Assembly: GCA_963575745.1 (NCBI GenBank)
Contig: CAUYUJ010007450.1
Location: 1 to 46,724 of the forward strand
DNA: 46,724 bases
Reading direction: 5' to 3'
From: Prorocentrum cordatum
Lineage: Eukaryota; Sar; Dinophyceae; Prorocentrales; Prorocentraceae
Position numbers and translations under genes: made by a program. Below are positions 9,601 to 19,090 of this stretch, one piece after another. The notes below the pieces were generated by a model, which saw only the letters and a program-made list of their open reading frames with translations, did not search any database and was not told where the DNA came from. The stretch's first letter is position 1, and each line of letters opens with the position of its first letter.

Positions 9601-10900
9601 TTCAGATGGAGCTATGAGCCGTTCGAGCCCTATGAGCCGTATGAGGCCTAAGACCCCCATGCGCCCTGCAAGGGCCCCTGCGACGCCTCTCCCCAAAGCC
9701 CTCTGAGGCCCATAAGCTTTACGGGCCCATGAGCCCAATGAGATCCTGAGCCCTACGACACCTATGAGCCCGACGACCGTTCGCGCCCTTCGAGCCTTGC
9801 GAACCCACCCTACTACCCCTGTCAACGCTGCGAGCCCTCAGAGCCCCATCCGCCGCATCTGCCCTATGACCTCTACGAGCCCTCTGCAGCACGTACGCTC
9901 ACGAGCCCAATATCGTACGCACACGAGCCCTCTGCAACACGTACGCACACGACCTCATACGCCTTCTAACCCCCACGAGCCCCATCATCCTCATCAGTTC
10001 ATGGGCCCATACGACCCTTCCCTTCCCAACCCTGTCACCCTTACGATCCCTATGAGCCATCTGAGCCCCATGTGCCATTCACCACCCCCGATAAACCTTT
10101 GCCACGCGCTCTACGAGCCGTTCGATCCCTACGGGCCCGTGGGCCAAAGGAGTTTCTCAGCCCCACGAGACCTACGAACCATATGACCACCTCTTTCTCT
10201 ACCCTCTCTCTCTCTATTTCCCACTCTCTCTCTCTCCCTCCGCCTGCTCTGCTTCCATGCCATTCCACGTGGCAACACACTCGCCAGCCAAACGCAAGAC
10301 AACGATCCTCATACGAGCCCCATGGGCCCTAAAAAGCCTACGGACCCTATGAGCCCCGCTATGCCCTACGAGCCCCATGAGCCCCACGAGCCCTATGAGG
10401 CCTATGTGCCCTACGAGCCCTCTGACCCTTATGGACCTACGAGCCTCATTAGCCCTATGGGCCCTGTGCGCCCTGTGAGCCCTTTGTCGCCTGTGAGCCC
10501 ATCAAACATGTAAGCATTATGAGCCGTATGCGCCCTACGAGCTGTGTGAGCCCTATGAGCCCTATAAGCCCTAAGGGCTCTTTGGGCCCTATAAGCCCCA
10601 CGAGGCCAATGAGCCAGACTGGCCCCACGAGCCCTACCAGCTCAGTGGGCCCTATGGGCCCTATGTCGCAGGTGGGCCTCAGAAGGCCTACGAGCCCTAT
10701 GAGTCCTATCAGCTTCATGGGCCCCGCGGCCCGCGCGATCCCTCAGAGCCCCGTCGGCCCTGTGAGGCTTTTGACTCCGACGACCCCTTTCTGAACCTTA
10801 TGAGCCTACTGGGCCCAATTGGCACAATGGCCCGTATGAGACCCATGTGCCTAACAAGCCCTATGAGACGACCCGCTCTATGGGACCCAGTAGCCATTGG
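9601..10900. repeat. (GAGCCCTAT/C)n degenerate minisatellite
   Basis: About 1.3 kb of GAGCCCTATGAGCCC-type 9- to 15-mers with much divergence. It includes a CTCTCT tract near 10192-10245. The crossing frames read as Pro-Met-Ser or Gly-Leu-Ile repeats. No gene. Confidence 0.85.
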
Positions 10901-11719
10901 CTTCTGTGATGCCACGGGCCCACGCGAGTCTCCACGCCCAGCGAGCTCATCAGCCCAAGGAACCCTCTGAACTCAAGTACGGCTGCGGGCTCTCGGAACC
11001 TCATGATCCCCAGGAGCCGCGCTGCCCTACGCACCCCTCTTCCACATTCGCTCCGAGCTGTTGGGTCCCAGTGGCGGCGGAAAGCCCTTGAGACCACTGA
11101 CCCCGAGGAGCCCACGGGTGCTCTCAGCCCTGTGTGCCCCATGGGCCCCATTGCCGAAACACACCGCGGTGCTAGCGACTACCAGTCGCGGCGCGCCTCG
11201 CTGGCGCCATGCGACCAACATTTTAAAGGCAAAGCGCAGCGAACGGGTAACATCTTGTGTTTAGATACATCTAGATGTCAATACCTGCCGACCCTTCGGC
11301 GTGTGTGAGACGCTGTCGTCGTCTTGGTCGTCGTCGTCGTCCTCGCCAGTCCCGCTAGAAAGAGGAACGAACAGACAAAAGAAGTGTCGCAGTTGAGTCG
11401 ATTTCCTCCCCCTTCTGCCCTCCCTGACGGGCGGGGGTGTACGGGGGTAATTAAGCTACGGGAAGAAGTCTCGGGTCAGATGACTGCCTCCCCCCCGGGG
11501 CCCTGGCGGGTCCCCGGGGGAGGGGCTGAACAGAGCGACCACCCCCTTCCGGGGGAGCCGCCAACGGGGGTCCCAGGGAAGTCCCGCCCGTGGTCGGCGG
11601 GGGGCGGTCACGGCTCAAACTACTGCCCACTCAAGGGTCCTGGCGGGGGGGGCGCCGGCGGGGGTCCTGGGGGAGGGTCGGCGGCACCGGCTAGAAGGCC
11701 TTTACAATATGCAGAGAGA
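10901..11719. other. Unassigned GC-rich sequence
   Basis: The satellite fades out near 11160. 11300-11345 has a short GTCGTC run and 11490-11690 is G-rich (GGCGGGGG blocks, possible G-quadruplex). No gene or TIR element identified. Confidence 0.4.
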
Positions 11720-12000
11720 GGAAGAGCAGGAACAAGCTAGCATAACGATAGATGTGCGCCGGTGTAAGCCTGAAGAGCAAGAGGAGGAGAAAGAGAGACG
11801 GAGAGACACACAGCAGAAAAATCACCACCACAGCACCAAGGAAACCGTACCAGAAGAGAGTGGAGGCTGAAGAGAGAGAGAGCGGGAGCCGACAAAAGAG
11901 AAAGAGAGAGGGGGGAGAGAGAGACAGAAAAAGAGAGAGAGAGAGAGAAACACAACAAAAGAACGAGAGGGAGAGGGACGTGCGCGCCCTCGCAAATACA
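11720..12000. repeat. Purine-rich (GA)n-type low-complexity tract
   Basis: GAGAGAGAG and GAAAGAGAG runs with ACACACA interruptions. Arg/Glu/Lys-rich plus frames and Leu/Ser-rich minus frames derive from it. Confidence 0.85.
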
Positions 12001-12137
12001 CACCGTGCGCCGAACCCCGCGGCTTTGCGGACCCGGGCGGGTGGGCGGCGGGGGGGCGGCGGCACTCTGCGCGGGGCCGGCTCTGCGGGGAGAGACAGCA
12101 ACAGCAAAAAAAACGCAGGCGCCGCCCGTCTAGAAAT

Positions 12138-12290
12138 GGTGGGCCCGCAAAAGACTACACACAAATCCCAGGAATCCCCATATCTTCCCATATTTCCTGG
12201 GTTTTCGTCTCCCCCCCCCCGCTTCCCATGTTGTCCCATATTTTCGGGGGAATCGGCGATTCATTGTGTCTGTGTGTTTTTCCCGCCTGC
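12138..12290. mobile_element. M3 dispersed element, copy 1
   Basis: Shares with the other five M3 copies the order: ACACACAAAT, GGAATCCCCATAT, CCCATAT-rich, TTTTCGTCTCCCCCCCC, CTTCCCAT, GGGGGAATCG, TTCATTGTGTCTGTGTG, polypyrimidine end. The GAATCCCC and GGGGAATC blocks form an internal dyad. Left boundary uncertain here. Confidence 0.75.
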
Positions 12291-12764
12291 TTTCTACAAA
12301 CAATACAGCGACCCCCGCCGCAGGCGCCAATTTTTCGGTGAAGCAACGCGGGTGGATCGCGGGCGGGTCGCGGGTAGGTCGCGGGCGGGTCGCCTGTGGA
12401 TCGCCGGGTGGGCGGCGGGGCGGGTCGCGGGGCCTGCCATCGCTCGGACGTCCATTCCGCCTGCACGTTTCGATTTCGTGCGTGCTTCTTCCAAGGTCCT
12501 CCACGGTGGTCCTGGCTCCTCCGCCTCCTCCTCCCGTTCTTCTGTCCTCTCCCTCCTCATCCTTCTCCCGTTCTTCTGCTCTCTCTCCCCTCGCCCTCCT
12601 CCTCCTCCTCCTCCGCCTCCTCCTCCGCCTCCTCCTCCTCCTCGCCTGCTCGACCTTTCGATCCAAGGTCCTCCACGGTGGTCCTGGCCGAGAAAACAGG
12701 CACACGTCCGAGCGATGCCAAAGGTGTGGGTCGCGGGGTGGGTCGCGTGCGGGCCGCAGGCGAG
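12291..12764. repeat. GGGTCGCGGGC repeats, TCC tract and a 25-bp direct repeat
   Basis: 12345-12440 has tandem GGGTCGCGGGC-type decamers. CCAAGGTCCTCCACGGTGGT occurs near 12492 and again near 12664, flanking a (TCC)n tract (12515-12645). GGGTCGCG motifs also return after the second copy. This is probably a local duplication around a microsatellite. Confidence 0.65.
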
Positions 12765-13030
12765 GACAACGACAACAACGACAACAACGATAACGACAAT
12801 AACAACAATGACAACAATAGCACCAACAATAACAACAACCGACGACAGCAACAACAACACACACAACATCAACACCAACAACAACAACACCAACACCAAC
12901 ACCAACGCCAACAACAGCAACAACTACAACAGCACCAACACCAGCAACACCAAAACAGCAACCAACAACGACAACAACACCACCAACACCAACATCAACT
13001 ATGACAACATCAACACCACCAATACCAACA
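12765..13030. repeat. (AAC/ACC)n microsatellite
   Basis: About 265 bp of AACAACACC-type repeats. Asn/Thr-, Gln/His- and Val-rich frames are artefacts. Confidence 0.95.
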
Positions 13031-13573
13031 ACAACAAACATCATTATGAGACTGTTCGTCGCTCTTATCTGCTCGCGGGCCATTCAACACGTATATCCCA
13101 AACCATCGATACTTGTTCTCTTCGTCTTCGACCGTACCCCCTTGGGGGTATATCTCTTTCTTACCTGCAACGTGTACCTCGTGCAGCCCCTAAGGCAGGA
13201 GAAGAGAGGACGGATGGAAGGGACAAGGGGCAGGCGGGTTGCTGAAGCGTGCGTCCTGCATGAATCGCGAAACGTCTCAGGCAAAAACACGATTCCCAAA
13301 TAAATCGTGAGGACATCCACAGCGAGAGCGTGATTCCTGAGGGTCGAGGGCGCGACGACTCAATAAATTGCGGGGAAGTCCCACGCGAAAGCGCGATGCT
13401 GCAGGTGGGGACAAAGGTGGAAACCGCTGGTCAGCATGCAAGGCTGCGTAGAGCCTGGTGGAAAGGGGCCAGCACGGTGCGATCACGGGGCACGTGCCCG
13501 TGAGCGGCGCCCACCGTTGGAGACGAAGGTTGAGAGCGGCGCCAGAGGGGGGAGACCCCGACCGCTCGTTGGG
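13031..13573. other. Unassigned sequence with a two-copy diverged repeat
   Basis: AATAAATCGTGAGGACATCC (13298) and AATAAATTGCGGGGAAGTCC (13361) begin two related units of about 36 bp, each ending in GCGAGAGCGTGAT/GCGAAAGCGCGAT. Otherwise nothing recognised. Confidence 0.45.
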
Positions 13574-13765
13574 TACGGCAGGTTCGTGTCGTGCCGACCC
13601 AAGCGTTGGTTTTTGACACCGCAGGGATCTTTCAACCTTGAACGATCGGCCGCTGCCGCAACGTCCGATCGTTCAACATCGATCGATTCTGGGTCGCCGG
13701 CGGCGTTCAACCTTGAACGACCGCGCTGGGGTCGCCGCTGGTCGACACGACGCAAACCTACCGTA
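13574..13765. mobile_element. M7 TIR element, copy 1
   Basis: Left end TACGGCAGGTTCGTGTCGTG. Right end, reverse-complemented, TACGGTAGGTTTGCGTCGTG. TA lies at both tips. The interior has dyads made of TTGAACG/CGTTCAA blocks. A second copy lies at 14459-14650. About 190 bp, non-coding. Confidence 0.85.
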
Positions 13766-13907
13766 AGAGGTGGCACGTCACCACTGTGGGGACGGCCGGC
13801 ACGCAGCTCTGCAGCCAGGGCACGCGCACCCCAACAACGGCAGGTGCACCGAGGCGGAAGCACCGCCGGAGGGCAGCGGGGCAGAGCGGCGGGGTGACCT
13901 GCGGAGG

Positions 13908-13923
13908 CAGAGACAGAGACAGA

Positions 13924-14005
<82 letters not shown>

Positions 14006-14092
14006 CGCACACGCACACGCACACGCACACGCACACGCACACGCACACGCACACACACACACACGCACACACACACACGCACAGTCACACAC
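13908..14092. repeat. (ACAGGG)n then (CACACG)n microsatellite
   Basis: About 17 units of GACAGG/ACAGGG, then ACACGC/ACACAC repeats. Separate blocks with an abrupt switch at about 14003. Confidence 0.95.
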
Positions 14093-14218
14093 ACACGACG
14101 CAAAGGAAGAGCGGGAACATAACGCAGCCTCGCTCGACGGGACTCGCGCTGCCTCCCCCTGCGGGCCGTCCTGCGCGCGGCCAGGGCACGCCTCCTGCGG
14201 GGCGGGGGCCTCAAAGCC

Positions 14219-14273
14219 GGGTGCACCGCCTGGGGACCGACGTCCTGGCGCCCTCCACGGGCGGCGGATGTGG
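14219..14273. mobile_element. M12 fragment
   Basis: CACCGCCTGGGGACCGACGT continuing into CCTGGCGCCC...GGCGGCGGATGTGG matches the left interior of the complete M12 element at 16595-16772. Only about 55 bp remain. Confidence 0.5.
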
Positions 14274-14417
14274 ACAGAACTGGACACAACTGACAGGATT
14301 CCCCGCATATTTTCCCAGATCTGCAGGGTCTTTCGTCTCCCCCCCCCCTTCCCATATTTTCCCATGCTTGCGGGGGAATCGACGATGAACTGTGTCTGTG
14401 TGTGTGTTCTCCCCCCT
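14268..14417. mobile_element. M3 dispersed element, copy 2
   Basis: Contains GACAGGATTCCCCGCATATT, TTTCGTCTCCCCCCCC, CTTCCCATATTTTCCCAT, GGGGGAATCGACGAT and ACTGTGTCTGTGTGTG, then a pyrimidine run. The left end is degraded and may run into the M12 fragment. Confidence 0.7.
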
Positions 14418-14458
14418 CGCTGGATATGTCTTAGCCCCCAGGGGCCCGAAGACATCCA

Positions 14459-14650
14459 TATGGCAGGTTCGTGTCGTGACGACCCCGGCGTTGGTTCCTG
14501 ACACCGCTGGGATTGTTCAGCCTTGAACGGTCGGCCGGTTTCGAAACGTTCCATCGTTCAACATCGACCGACTCTGGGTCGCCGGCGGCGTTCACCGTTG
14601 AACGCCGGCGGCAGGGTCGCCGCCGGTCGACACGACGCGAACCTACCGTG
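14459..14650. mobile_element. M7 TIR element, copy 2
   Basis: Starts TATGGCAGGTTCGTGTCGTG and ends CGACGCGAACCTACCG. Matches 13574-13765 over its whole length, including TTGAACG dyads and the phrase CTGGGTCGCCGGCGGCGTTC. The left TA is intact; the right is TG. Confidence 0.85.
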
Positions 14651-14942
14651 TCCACTAGGGAGCCCACAAAAGACGTACGCGCCCAGCTATGTATACATGA
14701 ACACGGCCCCTCGATCCGCGAGGCTGGCCGCGCTATACGAACATTTGCGCTATGCGTACTCTCGAAACCAGCGTGGATTCATGTACGTGTACGTCCTTCT
14801 TTTCGCTCCTGATCCACTGCCTGCCGAGGTCCCCAAAAACCTCCGGGCTGTGGTCGTGTGCAACTTCCCGCCTCGGAGCCTCCGCCCACGCGCCGCCTGC
14901 GGGCCTGAGGGGCGACGATAGGGGGGGGGGACCGGCCTAGGG
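14651..14942. other. Unassigned spacer
   Basis: No gene recognised. The tail (CGATAGGGGGGGGG, near 14918) is repeated just right of the adjacent M2 copy (15103). Confidence 0.4.
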
Positions 14943-15103
14943 TTAGGTCGGGCCTGTCCCCCTACAGGGGGATTTGGGACGAAAACAAAAAATACTAAAA
15001 AAATACCCCCAAATAGTAAAAAAATGCTAAAAAAGAATCGTCCCCAGACTATTTTTTGACTGTCTTTGAATATTCCACCTGTAGAGGGACAGGCCCGACT
15101 TAA
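14943..15103. mobile_element. M2 TIR element, copy 1
   Basis: Left end TTAGGTCGGGCCTGTCCCCC with CTACAGGGGGAT. Right end, reverse-complemented, TTAAGTCGGGCCTGTCCCTC with TACAGGTGGAATA. The core is AT-rich (AAAATACTAAAAA), in contrast to GC-rich flanks. The sequence GATAGGGGGGGGGACYGGC lies on both sides, suggesting insertion into, or duplication of, this flank. Frames reading FFFSIFLLF here are artefacts. Confidence 0.85.
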
Positions 15104-15120
15104 CGATAGGGGGGGGGACT

Positions 15121-15282
15121 GGCATAGGGGGGGATGCATCGACCTAGGATCGGCGATACATCGCCGATAGATCGGCGAGAGGGCCTCGATGGTGAGTCCG
15201 CACCTTCCCGGGCAGGGTGAGGCTGTCGAGCCCCTATCGGGGATCCACGGGCGAGTGGTGGTCGATGCATCCCCCCTGTGCC
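15121..15282. mobile_element. M5 TIR element, copy 3 (best preserved)
   Basis: Left GGCATAGGGGGGGATGCATC then GACC. Right, reverse-complemented, GGCACAGGGGGGATGCATCG then ACC. The core has CGATACATCGCCGATAGATC dyads. About 162 bp, non-coding. It starts 18 bp after the M2 copy. Confidence 0.85.
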
Positions 15283-15303
15283 CATCCCCGGGGAGACCCC
15301 AAA

Positions 15304-15635
15304 AGCACCGATACCGCTTCTCCCCCGGACCTCTCCCGGAGCGCGCTCCGACCAGAACTCCGAGGCGCATCCAGCGGTGGCGACGAGGGCCTCCGAGGAG
15401 GCCCGAGGAGGGGAAACATCGGGCGAAGGGCAGAGGTATACCCATCGGTCGGAAGAAGTAGGTAGAGACATGAAGTAGGAAGGCGTTGGACATAGATTGG
15501 GTCTCCGCCCCGCCTCCTGAAGAGGAGGGAAGAGGGAAAACCACTCGACCCCTGAAGCAGGAAGGCGCCGAACGTAGATTGGAATCTGGGAATCCCAAAA
15601 ACCCCTACTTTCAACAGCCGATGGGCATGGGCACC
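15304..15635. mobile_element. M9 TIR element, interrupted by M8
   Basis: Left end GCACCGATACCGCTTCTCCC. The right TIR is split: GGGCAGAGGTA before the M8 insert and TGGGCACC (15628-15635) after it. Joined, they correspond to the right end of the uninterrupted copy at 45268-45406 (GGGTAGCGGTATGGGTACC). The internal text (GCATCCAGCGGTGGCGACG) also matches that copy. Confidence 0.8.
15439..15627. mobile_element. M8 TIR element, copy 2, nested in M9
   Basis: Starts TACCCATCGGTCGGAAGAAG and ends CCGATGGGCA. Matches 7904-8090 throughout. It interrupts the right TIR of M9 at a TA, so it inserted later. Non-coding. Confidence 0.85.
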
Positions 15636-16035
15636 TCCGCCTCCCCCCCGCATCGCAGCCCCCGATCGTGGCCCCCCGCGGGCCGGGCGCCCCCCGGCAG
15701 GAAGCGCGCGGCCGCGGCGCACAGCGGCGTGCGCCGCTCGGGCGCCGGCCGCGGGGGCGGCAGTCCCGGGGGCGGGGGCGGGGCCCGCGCCGCGCCCGCG
15801 CGGGAGGCCGGGGCCGCCTCGTCGCCGCGGGCCGCGGGGGGCCCGCGCCCCGGCGGCGGCTCGGGCACGGCGTGCGGCTCGGGCGCCGCGGGGGCCCCGC
15901 GGGCCTGGATCGCCAGAAAGAAAGAACTGCGAGCACCGAGATCGCCGGAAAGAGCTTCGAGCATCGAGCACTGCAGATAGCCTGGCCTGCTGCAGCCTCG
16001 GTCGCCAGAAAGAGCTTCGAGCTGGAGGTGGGTTA
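15636..16035. other. Extremely GC-rich tract followed by GCCAGAAAGAGCTTCGAG repeats
   Basis: 15640-15905 is almost only G and C (GGGGGCGGGG blocks, potential G-quadruplex). From 15907, CGCCAGAAAGA...CGAGCA-type units occur near 15909, 15945 and 16010, and again just beyond the M1 element (near 16234). The M1 copy therefore probably interrupts this repeat. Confidence 0.55.
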
Positions 16036-16219
16036 CAGTCATCGGCCTGACCTGAGGAACGATAAATAAGGAACGAAGCCCCTTTTTTTATCCTGAGGAA
16101 TAACGCATAAGGAACGATTAAAAAACAAACAACGCATAAGAAACTGCAGATAGCTCATGCAAGCCTAGAGAACGACCGAGCCCTTTTTGAAGCGTGTTCC
16201 TTATTCAAGCCGCTCACTG
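16036..16219. mobile_element. M1 TA-flanked MITE, copy 1
   Basis: Left CAGTCATCGGCCTGACCTGA then GGAACGATAAATAAGGAACG. Right, reverse-complemented, CAGTGAGCGGCTTGAATAAG then GAACACGC. TA on both sides (16034-16035 and 16220-16221). CAGT termini with a TA target point to a Tc1/mariner-type transposase acting in trans. More diverged than the other copies. Confidence 0.8.
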
Positions 16220-16404
16220 TATGATGCGGCCACGATGGCCAGAAAGAGCTTCGGATACCGAGAAAATACCGAGAAACTCCAGGGTTTCCACGCGTCGGGC
16301 CCTGGGAGGCACTCGTCCGACACTGTTTCGACACTTTTCCGGGTGCTCGAAATTATTTCTGGGCTGTGGTCCTTAGGTACGACTGGAGCAACAAAGAGTT
16401 GGGC

Positions 16405-16579
16405 TTAGGTCGGGCGTGTCCCCCCAGAGGCGGAGCTTGGACGGAACATCAAACAAATCAAAAGAACAATGCCCCCCAAAAGGATGCAAGACTGGCCAGA
16501 AGTAGTAGAACAGTCGTCCCCAGGCTATTTTGGGACTATTTTGGAATATTCCTCCTGCAAAAGGACAGGCCCGACTGAA
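16405..16579. mobile_element. M2 TIR element, copy 2
   Basis: Left TTAGGTCGGGCGTGTCCCCC. Right, reverse-complemented, TTCAGTCGGGCCTGTCC. The signature TCGTCCCCAGGCTATTTTGG of the 3' half is present. The next M2 copy begins only four bases later. Confidence 0.8.
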
Positions 16580-16582
16580 AGG

Positions 16583-16932
16583 TAGGTCGGGCATTGCGAG
16601 GCGGGGATTTATCCATACCCACCGCCTGGGAACCGACATTCTGGTGCCCCAACAGGCGGTGGGAATGGATAGATTTGGGCACCCGGAGGCCCGAATGTGT
16701 CCACATCCACCGCCAGGTCCGCAAAGATAGACCCACCAGAGGCGGTGGTGATAGAGAAATCCCCGCCTCGGAGGCATGCCCTCCTACAGGCGGATTCCGG
16801 AGGACAGTTAAAACACAGCCAAACAAATAATAAGCAAAAAAATCCAGAAATGGTCGAAACGTTGTCCACAGGCTATTTTCTGATTTTTGTTTTGATATTT
16901 CTTCTGTAGATGGGGGACGTATGCCCGACTCA
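16583..16932. mobile_element. M2 TIR element, copy 3, split by M12
   Basis: Left TIR fragment TAGGTCGGGCAT (16583-16594), then the M12 insert, then GCCCTCCTACAGGCGGATTC (from 16778), an AT-rich core, CACAGGCTATTTTCTG and the right end ATGCCCGACT. Removing M12 and one copy of GGCAT restores the usual M2 left end. Confidence 0.85.
16595..16772. mobile_element. M12 TIR element with 5-bp target duplication
   Basis: Left TGCGAGGCGGGGATTTATCC. Right, reverse-complemented, TCCGAGGCGGGGATTTCTCT. Both continue to CACCGCC. Flanked by direct GGCAT at 16590-16594 and 16773-16777. 178 bp, non-coding. The internal CACCGCC/GGCGGTGG blocks can form further hairpins. Confidence 0.9.
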
Positions 16933-17157
16933 GCGCTGGCCTTGAGCCGGGGTTGCGGGACCCAGGTGGCGGGGGGCGCGATCGCGTCTGTCTGGACGGC
17001 GGTGGAGACGCGGAGCGGGGCATTGAGCACGCGGGGCGGACCGCCGCCCTGCTCGACGGCGGCGAGCGTCGGGTAGCTGATCTTCGGGGGTGGCGCTGGC
17101 TCACCAGGCACCGACGTGCGTTCCAGCATCGAGCCGAGCCGCACCTTCAGTCCGGAT
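16933..17157. other. Unassigned spacer
   Basis: GC-rich with no recognised repeat or coding sequence. Confidence 0.4.
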
Positions 17158-17390
17158 TTGAGCAGGGACCGACCGTCCCGGCAGTCCTATAGGCCTACCA
17201 CGAGGTGTTCTTAGAACACAGGCACCTTCCAACAACAAAGACAATGCTCTTAGAACATAAACACGACGTACTGAAACAAGACAGCCCCAGCCGGACACAT
17301 TCTGAGAAAATGCCCCAGAAACCGCATGAGGCTCTCAGAACATCGCTTGGTGGGCCTATAGGTATGACGGGACGCTTCGCCAGTGCTTGA
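17158..17390. mobile_element. M4 TIR element, copy 1
   Basis: Left TTGAGCAGGGACCGACCGTC then CCGGCAGTCCTATAGGCC. Right, reverse-complemented, TCAAGCACTGGCGAAGCGTC then CCGTCATACCTATAGGCC. 233 bp. The interior carries GTTCTTAGAACA-type dyads. No target duplication visible at this copy. Confidence 0.85.
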
Positions 17391-17559
17391 CAGATGGGGA
17401 ATGGGTCTTCAACCTGACGACTTGAGCCAGTACGGATACAATCGGAGAACATGGCCACAAGAGCGCAAAATCAAGAACACGAGCCCCCGCGCCGTGAGCC
17501 CGAGACCCCGTTAAGATACGCACCCCAAGCGAATGCCATTCCAAGGTGGAGAGCCCAAG
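17391..17559. other. Unassigned spacer
   Basis: No feature recognised. Confidence 0.35.
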
Positions 17560-17722
17560 AACGAAGACGATGCATCGGCGATGCACCGGCAACGTCGGCG
17601 GTGCACCGGCGACGTCGGTGTGGAGAAACTCGGGCGCCACGTCGAGCCGCACCGCCGATGCATCGGCGGTGCGGCGCCATCCTCCGACCCCGTCTGTTCC
17701 GACCCCACCTGGGAGGCCTAGA
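17560..17722 (-). mobile_element. M6 TIR element, copy 1
   Basis: Read on the minus strand it starts CTAGGCCTCCCAGGTGGGGT then CGGAACAGACGGGGTCGGAGG, matching the end of the copy at 42457-42687. The core is a series of GATGCATCGGCGATGCACCG dyads. The far end is degraded, so that coordinate is approximate. Confidence 0.65.
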
Positions 17723-17787
17723 CAGGAGGTCGCGCCCCACACGCCTCATCTGATGGGCCCATGTTCCACCACCACTACCATACGTAG

Positions 17788-17845
17788 GAGAGGGAGGAGG
17801 AGGAGGAGGAGGAGGAGGAGGAGGAGGAGGAGGAGGAGGAGGAGG
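17788..17845. repeat. (GGA)n microsatellite
   Basis: Nearly pure GGA/GAG repeats. Confidence 0.95.
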
Positions 17846-18238
17846 TCGGGTCGGGTCGGGTGGAGGGCGGGCTCCTGAGCCCGCCTGAGCCGGCGCGCCG
17901 GCTGCCGCTCAGCGAGTCATCCGGACGGATGCCCGCTCTCTGAAACCTGCAGAGGGCCAGCGTGCCAACCAGGGGCACCACGGCTCAGCCCTACAGCCCG
18001 CGCGGGCCACAAGACAGAGCCCCCAGCTCTCCGAGCCGAGTCCAACCGTGGCGACGAAGAGGCAGCCGACCGAAAGCACAAAACCAAAACGACGGGCCAG
18101 CGGGCCACCCAGGGGCACCACGGCTCTACCCCACAGTGGTGGAACATCTGCCCATCATCATCGGTGTCCCGAAGTGTGGCGCGCCGCGCACGCCAGCGAG
18201 GTGCGGACAGGAGGCAAGCCCTCCGACGCTCAGGTGTG
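17846..18238. other. Unassigned sequence with a short direct repeat
   Basis: CCAGGGGCACCACGGCTC occurs near 17969 and 18109, both after GGCCAGCG/GGGCCA, so this is a local duplication of about 140 bp. No gene recognised. Confidence 0.45.
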
Positions 18239-18400
18239 TGAAGGGGCCCCAGGACACACAAATAAATACACACAAATAAAAAGATTCCCCATATTTTCCT
18301 ATATTTTCTGGGTGTTTGTCTTCCCCCCCACTTCCCATATTTTCCCATATTTTCCTGGGGATCGACGATTAATGGTGTCTGTGTTTTTTTCCCTCCTGAG
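18239..18400. mobile_element. M3 dispersed element, copy 3
   Basis: Starts TGAAGGGGCCCCAGGACACA, contains ATTCCCCATATTTTCC, TTGTCTTCCCCCCCAC and CCTGGGGATCGACGATTAAT, and ends GTGTTTTTTTCCCTCCTGAG. The bases just before it are CTCAG|GTGTG and it ends in pyrimidines plus GAG, so it resembles a GT...AG intron. Whether it is spliced is unknown. Confidence 0.75.
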
Positions 18401-18561
18401 TGCGGCGCTCCCGCCGTGGCCCCGCGCCGCACGCGCCGCCGCTCCGCGCACGGCGCGCCGCTGACGCTCTCGGGGAGGCTCGGGTGCCGCAGACAGAGGC
18501 GAGGCACGGCCTCGTCGAGGGGCGGAGGCTTCATGCCCTGGCCACCCGCAGGAGGGGCAGA
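18401..18561. other. GC-rich spacer between two M3 copies
   Basis: About 160 bp of unique GC-rich sequence. If M3 elements are spliced this could be exon sequence, but no protein similarity is evident. Confidence 0.3.
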
Positions 18562-18741
18562 CTGAAGGGGCCCTGGGACACACACATACATACACAAGTA
18601 AACCTATTCCCTATATTTCCCCATATGTTCTGGGCTTTTGTCTTCCCCCCCCCCTTCCCATATTTTCCCATATTTTCTGGGGAATCGTCGATTCATTGTG
18701 TCTGTGTGTGTGTGTGTGTGTGTGTGTCTTTCCCTCTTGAC
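18562..18741. mobile_element. M3 dispersed element, copy 4
   Basis: Starts CTGAAGGGGCCCTGGGACAC, contains TTTGTCTTCCCCCCCCCC and CTGGGGAATCGTCGATTCAT, a (TG)n expansion and the end CTTTCCCTCTTGACAG. The CAG after the pyrimidine run looks like a 3' splice site. Confidence 0.8.
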
Positions 18742-18914
18742 AGACCGACGCCGAGGGCAGCTCGAACCCTCAGAAGCCGCCTCGCGTGCAGAGCTCGGCG
18801 AAGCACGGGGAAAAAGGCACCACCAGCACGAAAGCAGGCCCTGCCCCGGCGAGTGCCACAGGGATTTTGCTTGCAGAACGCTGCGCTTGCCCAAGGCCTC
18901 GATCTGACAAACTA
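18742..18914. other. Unassigned spacer
   Basis: No feature recognised. Confidence 0.35.
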
Positions 18915-19090
18915 CAGTAGAGTCGTTGACCTAAGGAACCCTAAATAAGGAACGAGACCCCTTCTTCCCAGAAGTTCAACCTCGATTTCCCATGGAAAAC
19001 CTTAGGAGAACCCGAAGCAAACTTTGAAACAATCAAGGAACACCGAGCCCTTCCCCAACGAAACGGGTTCCTTCTGCAGCGCCCCGACTG
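18915..19090. mobile_element. M1 TA-flanked MITE, copy 2
   Basis: CAGTAGAGTCGTTGACCTAA at the left, CGCCCCGACTG at the right, with TA at 18913-18914 and 19091-19092. Exactly 176 bp, the same length as the copy at 28349. Shared interior includes CTCGATTTCCC and GGAACACCGAGCCC. Confidence 0.9.

Noticed and set aside
14943-17144. Hydrophobic minus-strand frames (FFFSIFLLF, FLLIICLAVF) resembling membrane proteins
   Set aside because: They are translations of the AT-rich cores of M2 elements.
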